Positions 1-6,236 of a DNA stretch of 11,260 nucleotides are shown here, in pieces (positions within the stretch are counted from its first letter, which is position 1; each line of letters begins with the position of its first letter). The position numbers and the translations under genes are program-made. This DNA is from JBKJUK01 sp046590705 (lineage in GTDB: Bacteria > Acidobacteriota > Thermoanaerobaculia > Gp7-AA8): contig JBKJUK010000060.1 in the NCBI GenBank assembly GCA_046590705.1, forward strand, positions 1 through 11,260. Direction: 5' to 3'. The notes beneath the pieces are model-generated. The model was not told the DNA's origin and searched no databases. It saw only the letters and a program-made list of their open reading frames with translations.

Positions 1-7
1 TTCGAAG

Positions 8-1318
8 CTAGTGGGCGGCGAGCATGTTTAGGCGGCGATACCTTTTCGTTTCCGGCAAACAGGTCTGATGAGTCACGTGGTACATGAACTCTTCGCGGAA
101 CTTCTTGATCGCTGAGATGACCGGACCGATCGCGGCGTCGCCAAGGGCGCAGAGCGACTTGCCACCGATGTTGTCGGCCATGTCGAGCAGGAGGTCGGCG
201 TCTTCGCTTCTCCCCTCCCCTTTCTCCAGTCGATCGAGTACCGATTCCATCCAGTTCGTGCCTTCACGACACGGCGTGCACTGGCCGCAGGATTCGTGCG
301 CGAAGAACTTGGCGAGGCGCCAGGTCGCATCGACGATGCAGGTAGTCTCGTCGAGCACGATCAGGCCTGCTGAGCCGAGCATCGATCCCGCTTTCATCAG
401 CGCGTCGAAGGTGAGTGGAATGTCGATCTCGTCGGCGGTCAGCATTGGTGCTGAAGCTCCGCCGGGAATGACGGCCTTGAGTTTGCGATCCGCGGTGATG
501 CCGCCACAATGATCGTAGATGAGTTCGCGGATGGTGATGTCCATCGGGAACTCGTACACACCCGGCTTCTTGATCTGACCGGAGACGCAGTAGAGTTTCG
601 GGCCGGTGTTCTTGGGGATGCCGATGCTCTTGAACCAGTCTGCGCCCTTCAGGATGATGTGCGGGATACAGGCGAGTGTCTCGACGTTGTTGACCACCGT
701 CGGTCCACCGAAAACGCCGACCACTGCCGGGAAGGGCGGTTTCACCCTTGGTTGTCCGCGTTTGCCTTCGAGCGATTCGATAAGTCCCGTCTCTTCGCCG
801 CAGATGTAGGCACCTGCGCCGCGATGCACAGTCATATCGAAATCGAAGCCGCTTCCGAGAATGTTTTTTCCGAGGAAGCCGTGTGCGCGTGCTTCTTCGA
901 GTGCCTTGTCGAGCACTGTCGCGCCGTAGTAGAACTCGCCGCGAATGTAGATGTAGCCCATGGCCGAGCTTCCGATGGCGAACGCGGAGATGATCATCCC
1001 CTCGATGAGCATGTGGGGATCTTTTTCCATGAGGAGGCGATCTTTGAACGTGCCCGGCTCGCTCTCATCAGCGTTGCAGAGGAGGTAGGTGGGCTTCGGT
1101 GCGTTCTTCGGAACGAATGACCACTTCATGCCGGTCGGAAAACCGGCGCCGCCGCGACCTCGCAACTCCGAGTTTTTCACCTCTTCGATGATTGCGGCGG
1201 GAGTCATGCCCAAGGCTTTCTTCAAGGCCTCGTAACCACCCACTTTGAGATACGCAGCGATGGTCTCGGAATCCGGATTGTGAATGTTGGCGGTGAGTAC
1301 TGGAGTCTGCTGCATCAT
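8..1318 (-). CDS. nuoF: NADH-quinone oxidoreductase subunit F (NADH-binding, FMN and 4Fe-4S)
   Basis: This is the NADH dehydrogenase subunit of complex I: it binds NADH and FMN, takes the hydride, and passes electrons to cluster N3. Visible motifs are the glycine-rich FMN/NADH loop GRGGAGFPTG at residues 53-62, NADESEPGTFKDR at 82-94, GAGAYICGEETG at 167-178, and a C-terminal 4Fe-4S ligand set C344, C347, C350 (CGQCTPC) with C390 (LCALGD). The length of 436 aa is normal for the family and both ends look intact; the TAG stop lies at 8-10. The ATG overlaps the nuoE stop by one base (TGATG), and a second ATG follows directly, so the start could be one codon later. The protein would sit on the cytoplasmic peripheral arm, paired with NuoE. 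It is the last gene of the nuoA-nuoE-nuoF unit visible here; what follows is beyond the window edge. Confidence 0.97.
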   Translation of the reverse strand: MMQQTPVLTANIHNPDSETIAAYLKVGGYEALKKALGMTPAAIIEEVKNSELRGRGGAGFPTGMKWSFVPKNAPKPTYLLCNADESEPGTFKDRLLMEKDPHMLIEGMIISAFAIGSSAMGYIYIRGEFYYGATVLDKALEEARAHGFLGKNILGSGFDFDMTVHRGAGAYICGEETGLIESLEGKRGQPRVKPPFPAVVGVFGGPTVVNNVETLACIPHIILKGADWFKSIGIPKNTGPKLYCVSGQIKKPGVYEFPMDITIRELIYDHCGGITADRKLKAVIPGGASAPMLTADEIDIPLTFDALMKAGSMLGSAGLIVLDETTCIVDATWRLAKFFAHESCGQCTPCREGTNWMESVLDRLEKGEGRSEDADLLLDMADNIGGKSLCALGDAAIGPVISAIKKFREEFMYHVTHQTCLPETKRYRRLNMLAAH

Positions 1319-1848
1319 CAGGAGAGTCTTTCCATAAGCTTATCCATCGATTCCACGGTCATGTTCTCGTGATAGTCGTTGTTGATCTGGACGACCGGTG
1401 CAGTCCCGCAGGAACCGAGACATTCGACCTCGGTGTAGGTGTACTTTCCGTCTTTCGAGATCTCCCCGGGAGCGCAGCCGATCTTCTCGCTGAGGTGGTC
1501 GTAGATGTCGTAGGCGTTGTTCACCATGCAGCTCAGATTGGTGCAGACCTGCAGGTGATATTTCCCCACCGGCTTCTGGTTGTACATGTTGTAGAACGAC
1601 ACCACTCCGAACACATAGGCAGGCGCCAGGTCGAGAATCTCGGCCACGAAGGTCATCACCTCCGGGGAAATCCAGCCCCAGACTTCCTGCGCGAGATGCA
1701 GCGTCGGCAACAGTGAAGCCATCCTGGTCGGATAGCGGGTCAGCAGGTGTTCGAATTGCGCCTGCGCTTCGGGGGGGAATACGAGTTTTTTGGAACCGTC
1801 GGCGAAACGCTCTTTCGCATACGCGCTATCTGGTTGCAGGTCGGCCAT
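1318..1848 (-). CDS. nuoE: NADH-quinone oxidoreductase subunit E (24 kDa, 2Fe-2S)
   Basis: This is the thioredoxin-fold 2Fe-2S subunit of the complex I NADH module, partner of NuoF, carrying cluster N1a. The ligand pattern of the family is present: C102-x4-C107 (CTNLSC) and C143-x3-C147 (CLGSC). The N-terminal helical domain has the typical segment around LLPTLHLAQEVWGWI (46-60), followed by the VVSFYNMY segment near 82-89. The length of 176 aa is usual. The ATG at 1848-1846 lies 3 nt after the nuoA stop with only a weak SD, and the gene overlaps nuoF by one base, so translation is probably coupled. It directly follows nuoA, a position normally taken by nuoB-nuoC-nuoD, so this block is rearranged compared with the common nuoA-N order. 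Confidence 0.96.
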   Translation of the reverse strand: MADLQPDSAYAKERFADGSKKLVFPPEAQAQFEHLLTRYPTRMASLLPTLHLAQEVWGWISPEVMTFVAEILDLAPAYVFGVVSFYNMYNQKPVGKYHLQVCTNLSCMVNNAYDIYDHLSEKIGCAPGEISKDGKYTYTEVECLGSCGTAPVVQINNDYHENMTVESMDKLMERLS

Positions 1849-1851
1849 AGA

Positions 1852-2229
1852 TCAGGTCCAGTCGAAAGCTTTCTTTTTCCAAACGTAGATGTATCCAACA
1901 GCGAGGAGGGCAATGAAGACAATCATCTCGGTGAAGATGAAGATTCCAAATTCTCTGCTCCTCAAGGTCGACTCGCGGTAGATCACAGCCCAGGGGTAGA
2001 GAAAGGCTGCTTCGATATCGAAGAGGATGAACAGCATGGCGATCTGATAGAACTTGACGTTCACCCGCTTCCGGTTGTCGTCGAGCAGCGGAACGCCACT
2101 TTCATACGGAGCGAGCTTGGAAGGATTCCGCTGATGTTTCCCAACGAACCAGGCCAGTGCCAGCAGCACGAGCCCAAGGCCGAGAGCGATGATCAGCATG
2201 ATGAGGACGGGCAGAAAGGAGTGAGTCAT
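1852..2229 (-). CDS. nuoA: NADH-quinone oxidoreductase subunit A (ND3-like)
   Basis: This is the small membrane subunit of complex I next to the quinone site, equivalent to mitochondrial ND3. The 125-aa protein shows three hydrophobic segments (about residues 6-28, 62-82 and 92-115), with the family loop LAPYESGVP near 39-47 between the first two, and the diagnostic VKFYQIAMLFILFDIEAAFLYPW block in the second. The mitochondrial ND3 loop cysteine is Ser here (YESG), as in E. coli NuoA. The ATG at 2229-2227 has a fair SD (GAGGAA at 2240-2235, 5 nt away). The gene heads a nuoA-nuoE-nuoF operon with gaps of 3 nt and -1 nt. Normally nuoB follows; it is not here. Confidence 0.96.
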   Translation of the reverse strand: MTHSFLPVLIMLIIALGLGLVLLALAWFVGKHQRNPSKLAPYESGVPLLDDNRKRVNVKFYQIAMLFILFDIEAAFLYPWAVIYRESTLRSREFGIFIFTEMIVFIALLAVGYIYVWKKKAFDWT

Positions 2230-2251
2230 GAGTGTTCCTCGAAACCGGCAG

Positions 2252-2280
2252 ATGCTACATGCCGGGAACTACCTGTGCAA
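2252..2280 (-). promoter_or_regulatory. Weak candidate sigma-70-type promoter for nuoAEF
   Basis: On the minus strand, TTGCAC (2280-2275) and TAGCAT (2257-2252) are separated by 17 nt in the gap between the STAS gene and nuoA. The start point would fall near 2245, giving a leader of about 16 nt that still contains the GAGGAA SD of nuoA. The -35 box matches the consensus in only about half its positions, so this could be chance. Read-through from the STAS gene is the alternative. Confidence 0.25.
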
Positions 2281-2315
2281 GCCATGCGGAGTGATTCTTC
2301 TGTAGCAGTGTTACC

Positions 2316-2336
2316 CGCGCATCGAGCGCTCGCGCG
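2316..2336 (-). terminator. GC-rich hairpin just after the STAS gene
   Basis: CGCGC at 2316-2320 and GCGCG at 2332-2336 can pair, and a perfect 10-bp palindrome (CGAGCGCTCG, 2323-2332) lies inside as an alternative fold. It begins 2 nt past the STAS stop codon on the minus strand. There is no following T-run, so it is not a classical intrinsic terminator. It may slow or attenuate read-through into nuoA, or simply protect an mRNA 3' end. Confidence 0.25.
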
Positions 2337-2338
2337 CC

Positions 2339-2707
2339 TCAAACTTCTGCAGCAGGAGGGTTGCTGCGGCCAGAGAGGTAAGTGAGAGCCTCATCGCGGG
2401 TTTCGAAGATCTTGAATACGGTGTCGAGCTTGGTGATTTTGAGCAGAGCCTGGATTCTGTGGTTCGGTCTGACCAGAACGAGTTTCCGCTGATTGTCTTC
2501 GAACTTCTGCAGGTAGCCGATCAACTCGCCAAGGCCGGTCGAGTCCATGTAATTGATCCCTTCGAAATTGATCAATACCGGACCGGTCTCGTCGTTCAGC
2601 ACCTTCTCCAGATAACTCGAAAACTCACGGGCACTCTCGCCGAGCTTGATCACACCCTGGATGTCCAGCAGCGTGACCTCGTCCTGGCGGTTCTTGATGA
2701 TATTCAA
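2339..2707 (-). CDS. STAS-domain protein, anti-sigma factor antagonist-like
   Basis: This is a single STAS-domain protein of the SpoIIAA/RsbV kind. Such proteins bind an anti-sigma or other switch kinase when unphosphorylated and let go once a conserved Ser/Thr is phosphorylated. The 122-aa chain has the typical beta start (EVTLLDIQGVIKLGES), the VLINFEGINYMDSTGLGEL core at 44-62 with S56 as the likely phosphosite (DSTG), and the KLVLVRPN strand at 74-81. The start is TTG (2707-2705), supported by a strong GAGGAG SD seven bases upstream and by the lack of a suitable in-frame ATG. No anti-sigma kinase, phosphatase or sigma factor is next to it, so its partner is unknown. It lies 109 nt upstream of nuoA on the same strand; a functional link is not shown. 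Confidence 0.9.
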   Translation of the reverse strand: MNIIKNRQDEVTLLDIQGVIKLGESAREFSSYLEKVLNDETGPVLINFEGINYMDSTGLGELIGYLQKFEDNQRKLVLVRPNHRIQALLKITKLDTVFKIFETRDEALTYLSGRSNPPAAEV

Positions 2708-2714
2708 TGCGGCA

Positions 2715-2720
2715 CTCCTC
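2715..2720 (-). promoter_or_regulatory. Shine-Dalgarno that fixes the TTG start of the STAS gene
   Basis: CTCCTC on the plus strand reads GAGGAG on the minus strand and ends 7 nt before the TTG at 2707. This near-perfect SD at ideal spacing is the main reason to accept the non-ATG start. Confidence 0.75.
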
Positions 2721-2784
2721 GGCTGCTCACTTTATCTGAAGGTGGATGCGGAGTCCAGACCGAGCGGCGCAATGTCGGACGAAC

Positions 2785-2936
2785 CGTCATCCCGAGAGGC
2801 GGGATGGGTGGGCGCGAGGGATCTACGCACCGGGACCGCGCTTGGAATGACGAGCGCGTCCCTTCCTCGTAGATTCCTCAGTCGCGACGCCATCCTACTC
2901 TCACGTATTTGCGCGCCGTGCTCCTTCGAAATGACA
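2785..2936. repeat. Palindromic dispersed-repeat-like element (REP/MITE type)
   Basis: This non-coding stretch is built from nested inverted segments. CGTCAT (2785-2790) mirrors ATGACG (2847-2852). GAGGGATCTACG (2816-2827) mirrors CGTAGATTCCTC (2868-2879) with 11 of 12 positions matching. The right end TCGAAATGACA (2926-2936) mirrors the outer GTCAT. From memory, intergenic repeats with a GTCATcCCGAG...GGGATCTac...GAATGAC pattern occur in many copies in several bacterial phyla. No transposase is present. It lies upstream of the STAS gene, between that gene and the coiled-coil gene, and may end the transcript of the latter or be a neutral insertion. Copy number cannot be judged from one window. 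Confidence 0.55.
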
Positions 2937-2982
2937 GTGCTGACCGTTATTCGTGCCGAGTATGCGCGGGGGGTTGGCGAAC

Positions 2983-3303
2983 TCAGTGTGAAGAAGACCC
3001 TGTCTCGATTCGATCCATCCGAGCCTGCAGGTCCTGAACTCCTTGTTCCAAAGCGCGGACACGACGGTCGAGTTCAGCGTGCGAGAATTTGATCATTGCC
3101 TGTGTATCCGCGAATCCGCGACGCACTTCATCGCCCAAACCTACGACTTCACGATCAAGCTTTCCGTTCAGCTGCGTCAGACCTTCAGCGACCGAGTCAA
3201 ACTTCTTTTCAAGCCGCTCAGCGATGACGTCGAAATGCCTTTTTGTGTCGCTCGCGCTCAACTCGAGAAGACGCTTCAGATCAGTTTCATTCACAATCGG
3301 CAT
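2983..3303 (-). CDS. Small coiled-coil protein of unknown function
   Basis: I do not recognise a named family. The 106-aa protein is almost entirely amphipathic helix: heptad-like spacing of L, I, V and A runs from about residue 6 to 100 (for example LKRLLELSASDTKRHFDVI, then RRVRALEQGVQDLQARMDRI near the end), with many charged residues, no cysteine, no signal peptide and no membrane segment. This suggests a cytoplasmic oligomeric coiled coil. The start is an ATG at 3303-3301 with no clear SD. It lies 175 nt downstream of the oxidoreductase gene on the same strand, and a palindromic repeat follows it. Similar short coiled-coil proteins are common orphan genes. It looks real because the frame is open over its whole length and has a coherent heptad pattern. 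Confidence 0.65.
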   Translation of the reverse strand: MPIVNETDLKRLLELSASDTKRHFDVIAERLEKKFDSVAEGLTQLNGKLDREVVGLGDEVRRGFADTQAMIKFSHAELDRRVRALEQGVQDLQARMDRIETGSSSH

Positions 3304-3421
3304 TCTACTACTACCGTAACGTCGTCACTTTCGTCGCTGCCTGGCGGGGATTTTTAACCCGCACGCCTCACCTGGTGATTCCGAAGGCGCTGGCGTCCCT
3401 GCCGAAACGCATCTCATATCG

Positions 3422-3481
3422 TGACAGTCCAGGTCCGGCGGCTACCCTCTGTGCCCGCCTCCGGCGCAGGTGCTGCTGTCA
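3422..3481 (-). terminator. Imperfect long hairpin at the end of the oxidoreductase gene
   Basis: On the minus strand TGACAG, which includes the TGA stop of the oxidoreductase gene, pairs with CTGTCA about 50 nt later (plus-strand arms 3476-3481 and 3422-3427). Between them, GGCGG (3437-3441 region) and CCGCC (3458-3463 region) can form an inner stem. No T-run follows. It could be a transcript-end structure for the upstream operon or a decayed repeat. Confidence 0.3.
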
Positions 3482-4618
3482 CCTCACCTCGAGCGCTTCC
3501 ACCAGCCTCCTGGCGGACTCGAAGGCCATCCCTATTCCGTGGCCGTTGAAGCCCGCCAACAGATGAATCCGCGGGTCAATCGCGCTTACGCCGGTGATCG
3601 GGCGCGAATCGCTGGTGAATCCCATCACGCCGCTCCAGCACATTTCGATCTCGCATCTTCTGCCTGCGAGTTCTGAGAGGTAGCTTTCGAGCTCAGACTG
3701 CAGCGCGCTTGTCGTCTCATCGTCGTAGCCGACTTCTTCCTGCTCGAAGCGATGGCGTGCCCCACCCAGAAGCAGCCGCCGGTCAGGGAGTTGGCGGAAA
3801 TAGAAGTAGCCGTAGTGTGAGTAGACCGGCCGTTGCCAGATGACTTCGTTCAGTGGTGCCGAAACCAGCACCTGCGCGCGAACCGGAGCGAGCGGTGGAG
3901 CCTCGGGGAGCAGCTCATTCAGGTAAGCATTGAGCGTCACGATCGCCAGGGAAGCGCGCGTCACACTCTCTGCGGTGCGAATCATCACACCTTCAGCGGC
4001 CGGCTCGAGCGCGAGGACGGGAGTGGCAACGAGTGACTGCTGCGACTCGAGGGCGATCGCCGCGACCAGCTTCAGCGGATTGAGCGCGCCATCACGACTC
4101 TGCTGCCAGCCTCCGAAGAATCTATCCGAGCGAAGTTCTTTGCGCGCACGTTGGCGATCAATCCATTCATACCCGGCGAATCCGTCTTCAGTCAGAAGCT
4201 CGAGTGACCTGGCGAGTTCCACCTCTTCTTCTTCGGACTCCGCGAGCCTCCATGACCCGGAAGGTTCGAAATCGCAGTCGTGCCTGGAAAGGATCCGCTC
4301 GTGCAACTGATCGCGGTTTGCATGAGAGAGCGCCTCCTGCTCGGCGGCGCCGGCACGACCCCACCTGGCCATTCCCTCGACGTAGGAATGCGACGATCCG
4401 CTGAGGAGAAAGCCTGCGTTTCGTGCCGACGCTCCGGAAGGCATCTTGTCGCGGTCAAATACGAGCGCGTCGATCCCTCGCTGACGCAGCCAGTAGGCGG
4501 CCGACCAGCCAGCCAGACCTCCCCCGATGATTGCGACTGTGGCCGACGGTGGAGGCGATACCGAACGCGGAAAATGAATCGTATCCGCATGCGTCATCCA
4601 GTAGCTTCGAGTGGTCAT
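3479..4618 (-). CDS. FAD-dependent oxidoreductase, DAO family (glycine/D-amino acid or amine oxidase-like)
   Basis: The 379-aa flavoprotein has a Rossmann FAD-binding start: TVAIIGGGLAGWSAAYWL (27-44) holding GxGxxG at G32-G34-G37, with an acidic residue ending the second strand (LVFDRD, D55). SGASARNAGF (61-70) follows, as in gamma-glutamylputrescine oxidase-like DAO enzymes. Near the C-terminus are WSGVMGFTSDSRPITGV and the FAD-closing GFNGHGIGM (356-364). Members oxidise the C-N bond of an amine or amino acid, and the substrate cannot be read from sequence. No signal peptide is visible, so it is probably cytoplasmic. The ATG at 4618 overlaps the response-regulator stop as ATGA, which favours coupled translation and this start; an in-frame ATG at 4597 is an alternative. 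It is the third gene of the isomerase-regulator-oxidoreductase operon. Confidence 0.85.
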   Translation of the reverse strand: MTTRSYWMTHADTIHFPRSVSPPPSATVAIIGGGLAGWSAAYWLRQRGIDALVFDRDKMPSGASARNAGFLLSGSSHSYVEGMARWGRAGAAEQEALSHANRDQLHERILSRHDCDFEPSGSWRLAESEEEEVELARSLELLTEDGFAGYEWIDRQRARKELRSDRFFGGWQQSRDGALNPLKLVAAIALESQQSLVATPVLALEPAAEGVMIRTAESVTRASLAIVTLNAYLNELLPEAPPLAPVRAQVLVSAPLNEVIWQRPVYSHYGYFYFRQLPDRRLLLGGARHRFEQEEVGYDDETTSALQSELESYLSELAGRRCEIEMCWSGVMGFTSDSRPITGVSAIDPRIHLLAGFNGHGIGMAFESARRLVEALEVR

Positions 4619-4998
4619 TGAGGAAGCGAAGACTCAGCGAGGAAGCTGCGGATGGCCGGGATGAAACCTTTCACATCGATCGGCTTGGAAATGTAGCCGT
4701 CACAACCTGCATCGAGAAATCGGTCTCGGTCGCCCCGCATGGCATGCGCGGTGAGAGCGAGAATCGGCCCGTCGTGCACGCCACCTTTCTTGATGGCGCG
4801 CACGACGGAGAGGCCGTCGATGCCAGGGAGATGAATATCCATCAGAACCAGATCGAACTTCGCGGTCTCGATCAGTTCGAGTGCTTCTTCTCCGCTCGCT
4901 GCTTTTACGATCTCAAACCCGTTCTCGACGAGCAGGTACTCGACGAGCTGCATGTTCATGTCGTTGTCTTCAACGACGAGAATTCTCGCCCGGGTCAT
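4615..4998 (-). CDS. Single-domain response regulator (CheY/DivK-like receiver)
   Basis: This is a stand-alone receiver domain of 127 aa with no output domain, so it would act by protein-protein contact after phosphorylation by a histidine kinase. The active-site residues are complete: E10-D11 (ILVVEDND), phospho-acceptor D54 (LMDIHLPG), T83 (ALTAHAM) and K105 (SKP). The NDMNMQLVEYLL stretch and LTAHAM resemble DivK-type and hybrid-kinase receivers. I place the start at the ATG at 4998, directly before the conserved RILVVED strand, and not at a longer upstream in-frame start whose extra arginine-rich residues would overlap the isomerase gene. That leaves a 7-nt gap to the isomerase stop. The 3' end overlaps the oxidoreductase start by 4 nt. 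No cognate kinase lies in the window. Confidence 0.92.
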   Translation of the reverse strand: MTRARILVVEDNDMNMQLVEYLLVENGFEIVKAASGEEALELIETAKFDLVLMDIHLPGIDGLSVVRAIKKGGVHDGPILALTAHAMRGDRDRFLDAGCDGYISKPIDVKGFIPAIRSFLAESSLPQ

Positions 4999-5005
4999 GA
5001 AAACA

Positions 5006-6013
5006 TCAGCCCTTCTTCTTCTGTGCTCCGAAGAATGTCGGATTCCAGTCGACCTTCGCCGCTGCAATCAGCTGGTCGAGTTTCTTGCGAGCCCTCAGGA
5101 CGCCGCCTTCACGGGCCAGAAGTGGCTTCACTTCCTCGAAGCTTCGGGTCTTGTTCTCGATCATCTTGAACAGGTGAAAACCGAACTTGGTCTGCACCGG
5201 TCCGCTTACCTGTCCCGGTTTCATGTTGAAGAGCACTGCTTCGACTTCCGGAGGAGCGAAGCCTCGACCCATCTCGCCCATCTCGCCGCCGTTCTTCGCG
5301 GTCTGCACGTCATCTGATTCTGCGGCAGCGACCTTCTCGAAAGCCTCGCCGCCCTGAATCCTCGCTGCCAGCGCCGCAGTTTTGGCGCGCGCTGCATCGA
5401 CGCTGAGAGCTTTGCCGCTGCGCGGTTTCACCTGACTACCTTCGGGAGCGATAAGAATCTGCTTGATCCGCACGCTCTGGAACTCTTTCTGGTTCTCGTT
5501 GTACAGCTGCTGCAGATCGCCCGCTGCAGACTGATCCGACAGTTTGGCGAGCGTGGCGTTAGCGACGACGTTGCTGCTCGCGGCGTCGAGCTTACGCTTC
5601 ACGGCCGGATCGTCGTCTACATTCATGCGGCGGCCTTCCTGCGCGAGCACTTCCATCTGGATGAGCTGCTCGATGAGGGCCATCTGGCCACGAGGATCGG
5701 AGAGCTGCTGTCTGGTCTCCGGGGGAAGCGCGTTGATCGCCAGACCGACGTCCGACTGGCGGATCTGCTTGCCGTTGACTGTGACCAGCACCGGATCGCC
5801 AGCAGCTCCCGGAGTCTGCGCTGCGGCCGCTGCATCGGCGCCGGCGGGAACGCCCGCCACGACCGAGGTCTGCTGCTTCTTCTGCTGGTTCGCGTACCAG
5901 GTGATTCCAATGAGGAAAGCACCGACGACACCGATGAGCATGACCAGCGTCAGATTGATGCCGCGGTCCTTCTCGTGCGTTGCGCTGGTATGGCTACTAT
6001 TCTCGAGACTCAT
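5006..6013 (-). CDS. Membrane-anchored PpiC/parvulin-type peptidyl-prolyl cis-trans isomerase
   Basis: A 335-aa SurA/PrsA/PpiD-like chaperone. A short cytoplasmic N-terminus precedes one membrane segment at about 20-40 (LTLVMLIGVVGAFLIGITWY), followed by an Ala/Gly/Pro-rich linker (50-75), so the bulk should lie outside the inner membrane. Residues 75-165 look like the SurA N-terminal helical region (VTVNGKQIRQSDV, then LIEQLIQMEVLAQEG). The rotamase domain spans about 181-286: IKQILIAPEG, GGEAFEKVAAAESDD, GGEMGEMGRG and FGFHLFKMIE. The first conserved parvulin histidine (usually HILV) is Gln185 here, whereas the second, H280, is kept, so catalytic activity may be reduced. The start has an AAGGAAG SD. 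It heads the operon with the response regulator and the oxidoreductase, divergent from nuoG. Confidence 0.9.
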   Translation of the reverse strand: MSLENSSHTSATHEKDRGINLTLVMLIGVVGAFLIGITWYANQQKKQQTSVVAGVPAGADAAAAAQTPGAAGDPVLVTVNGKQIRQSDVGLAINALPPETRQQLSDPRGQMALIEQLIQMEVLAQEGRRMNVDDDPAVKRKLDAASSNVVANATLAKLSDQSAAGDLQQLYNENQKEFQSVRIKQILIAPEGSQVKPRSGKALSVDAARAKTAALAARIQGGEAFEKVAAAESDDVQTAKNGGEMGEMGRGFAPPEVEAVLFNMKPGQVSGPVQTKFGFHLFKMIENKTRSFEEVKPLLAREGGVLRARKKLDQLIAAAKVDWNPTFFGAQKKKG

Positions 6014-6049
6014 TCTTTACTTCCTTTTCGAACTGCCGAGGTTGTGATG

Positions 6050-6063
6050 CGCTCGAACGAGCG
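6050..6063. promoter_or_regulatory. Perfect 14-bp dyad upstream of the isomerase gene
   Basis: CGCTCG-AA-CGAGCG is a perfect inverted repeat 37 bp before the isomerase start. It could be an operator for a dimeric regulator or a small hairpin. I see no convincing -35/-10 pair for the minus strand next to it, so its role is open. Confidence 0.3.
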
Positions 6064-6081
6064 GAGAGCGATTGTAAGCCC

Positions 6082-6178
6082 GAATGGAGAATGGAGAATG
6101 CAGAATGGAGAATGTTTAAGGCAACGTCTTCGTGATCCCGCCCTCCATCCTGCATTCTCCATTCTCCATTCTCCATTC
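6082..6178. repeat. Inverted repeat made of heptamer tandem units (large hairpin)
   Basis: The left arm carries four tandem heptamers (ATGGAGA, ATGGAGA, ATGCAGA, ATGGAGA) from 6084 to 6111. The right arm carries three copies of the complement TTCTCCA from 6155 to 6175. Positions 6082-6102 and 6151-6171 are perfect 21-bp complements with a 48-nt loop, and sliding by one unit gives other near-perfect pairings. In RNA or as a cruciform this would be a strong stem. It separates the isomerase side from the nuoG promoter. From memory, tandem GAATGGAGAATGGAGA-type intergenic repeats occur in several unrelated bacterial genomes. Confidence 0.8.
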
Positions 6179-6180
6179 CA

Positions 6181-6209
6181 TTGACCCTTGCCTTCTAAAT
6201 CGGTATTCT
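6181..6209 (+). promoter_or_regulatory. Candidate sigma-70-type promoter for nuoGHJK
   Basis: TTGACC (6181-6186) and TATTCT (6204-6209) are spaced by exactly 17 nt, matching five of six -35 and four of six -10 positions of the consensus. Initiation would be near 6216, giving a leader of about 104 nt to the nuoG ATG. It begins just 3 nt after the hairpin repeat and is directly followed by a Rex-like operator. This is the best promoter candidate in the window. Confidence 0.55.
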
Positions 6210-6218
6210 CCGTCGCGC

Positions 6219-6236
6219 TTGTGAAATTTTTCACGG
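6219..6236 (+). promoter_or_regulatory. Candidate Rex operator (NADH/NAD+ redox repressor site)
   Basis: TTGTGAAATTTTTCACGG matches the known Rex consensus TTGTGAAnnnnTTCACAA at 12 of 14 fixed positions, with the two mismatches at the last two bases. Its core GTGAAA-TT-TTTCAC (6221-6234) is a perfect dyad with the AT-rich centre typical of Rex sites. It lies about 3-20 nt downstream of the predicted transcription start, where a bound repressor would block initiation or clearance. Rex is released by high NADH and is known to control NADH dehydrogenase genes, for example nuo in Streptomyces, so the location fits. No rex gene lies in this window. Confidence 0.55.

Noticed and set aside
509..1120. 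Plus-strand frame of about 200 codons opposite nuoF
   Set aside because: The opposite strand encodes unmistakable NuoF with its motifs; the antisense product has no known motif.
1747..2385. Plus-strand frame across nuoE, nuoA and the intergenic gap
   Set aside because: It is a shadow of nuoA and nuoE; its low-complexity Asp/Glu/His-rich product looks like antisense of membrane-protein codons.
2646..3092. Plus-strand frame across the STAS gene start and the palindromic repeat
   Set aside because: It covers a non-coding repeat and the antisense of two minus-strand genes, with no protein-like composition.
4999..5067. N-terminal extension of the response regulator to 5067
   Set aside because: It would overlap the isomerase gene by 62 nt and add an arginine-rich tail not seen in receivers, whereas the ATG at 4998 gives the canonical start.
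6082..6178. Repeat considered as a CRISPR array
   Set aside because: The units are 7 bp, directly tandem without spacers, and arranged as inverted arms; no cas gene is present.
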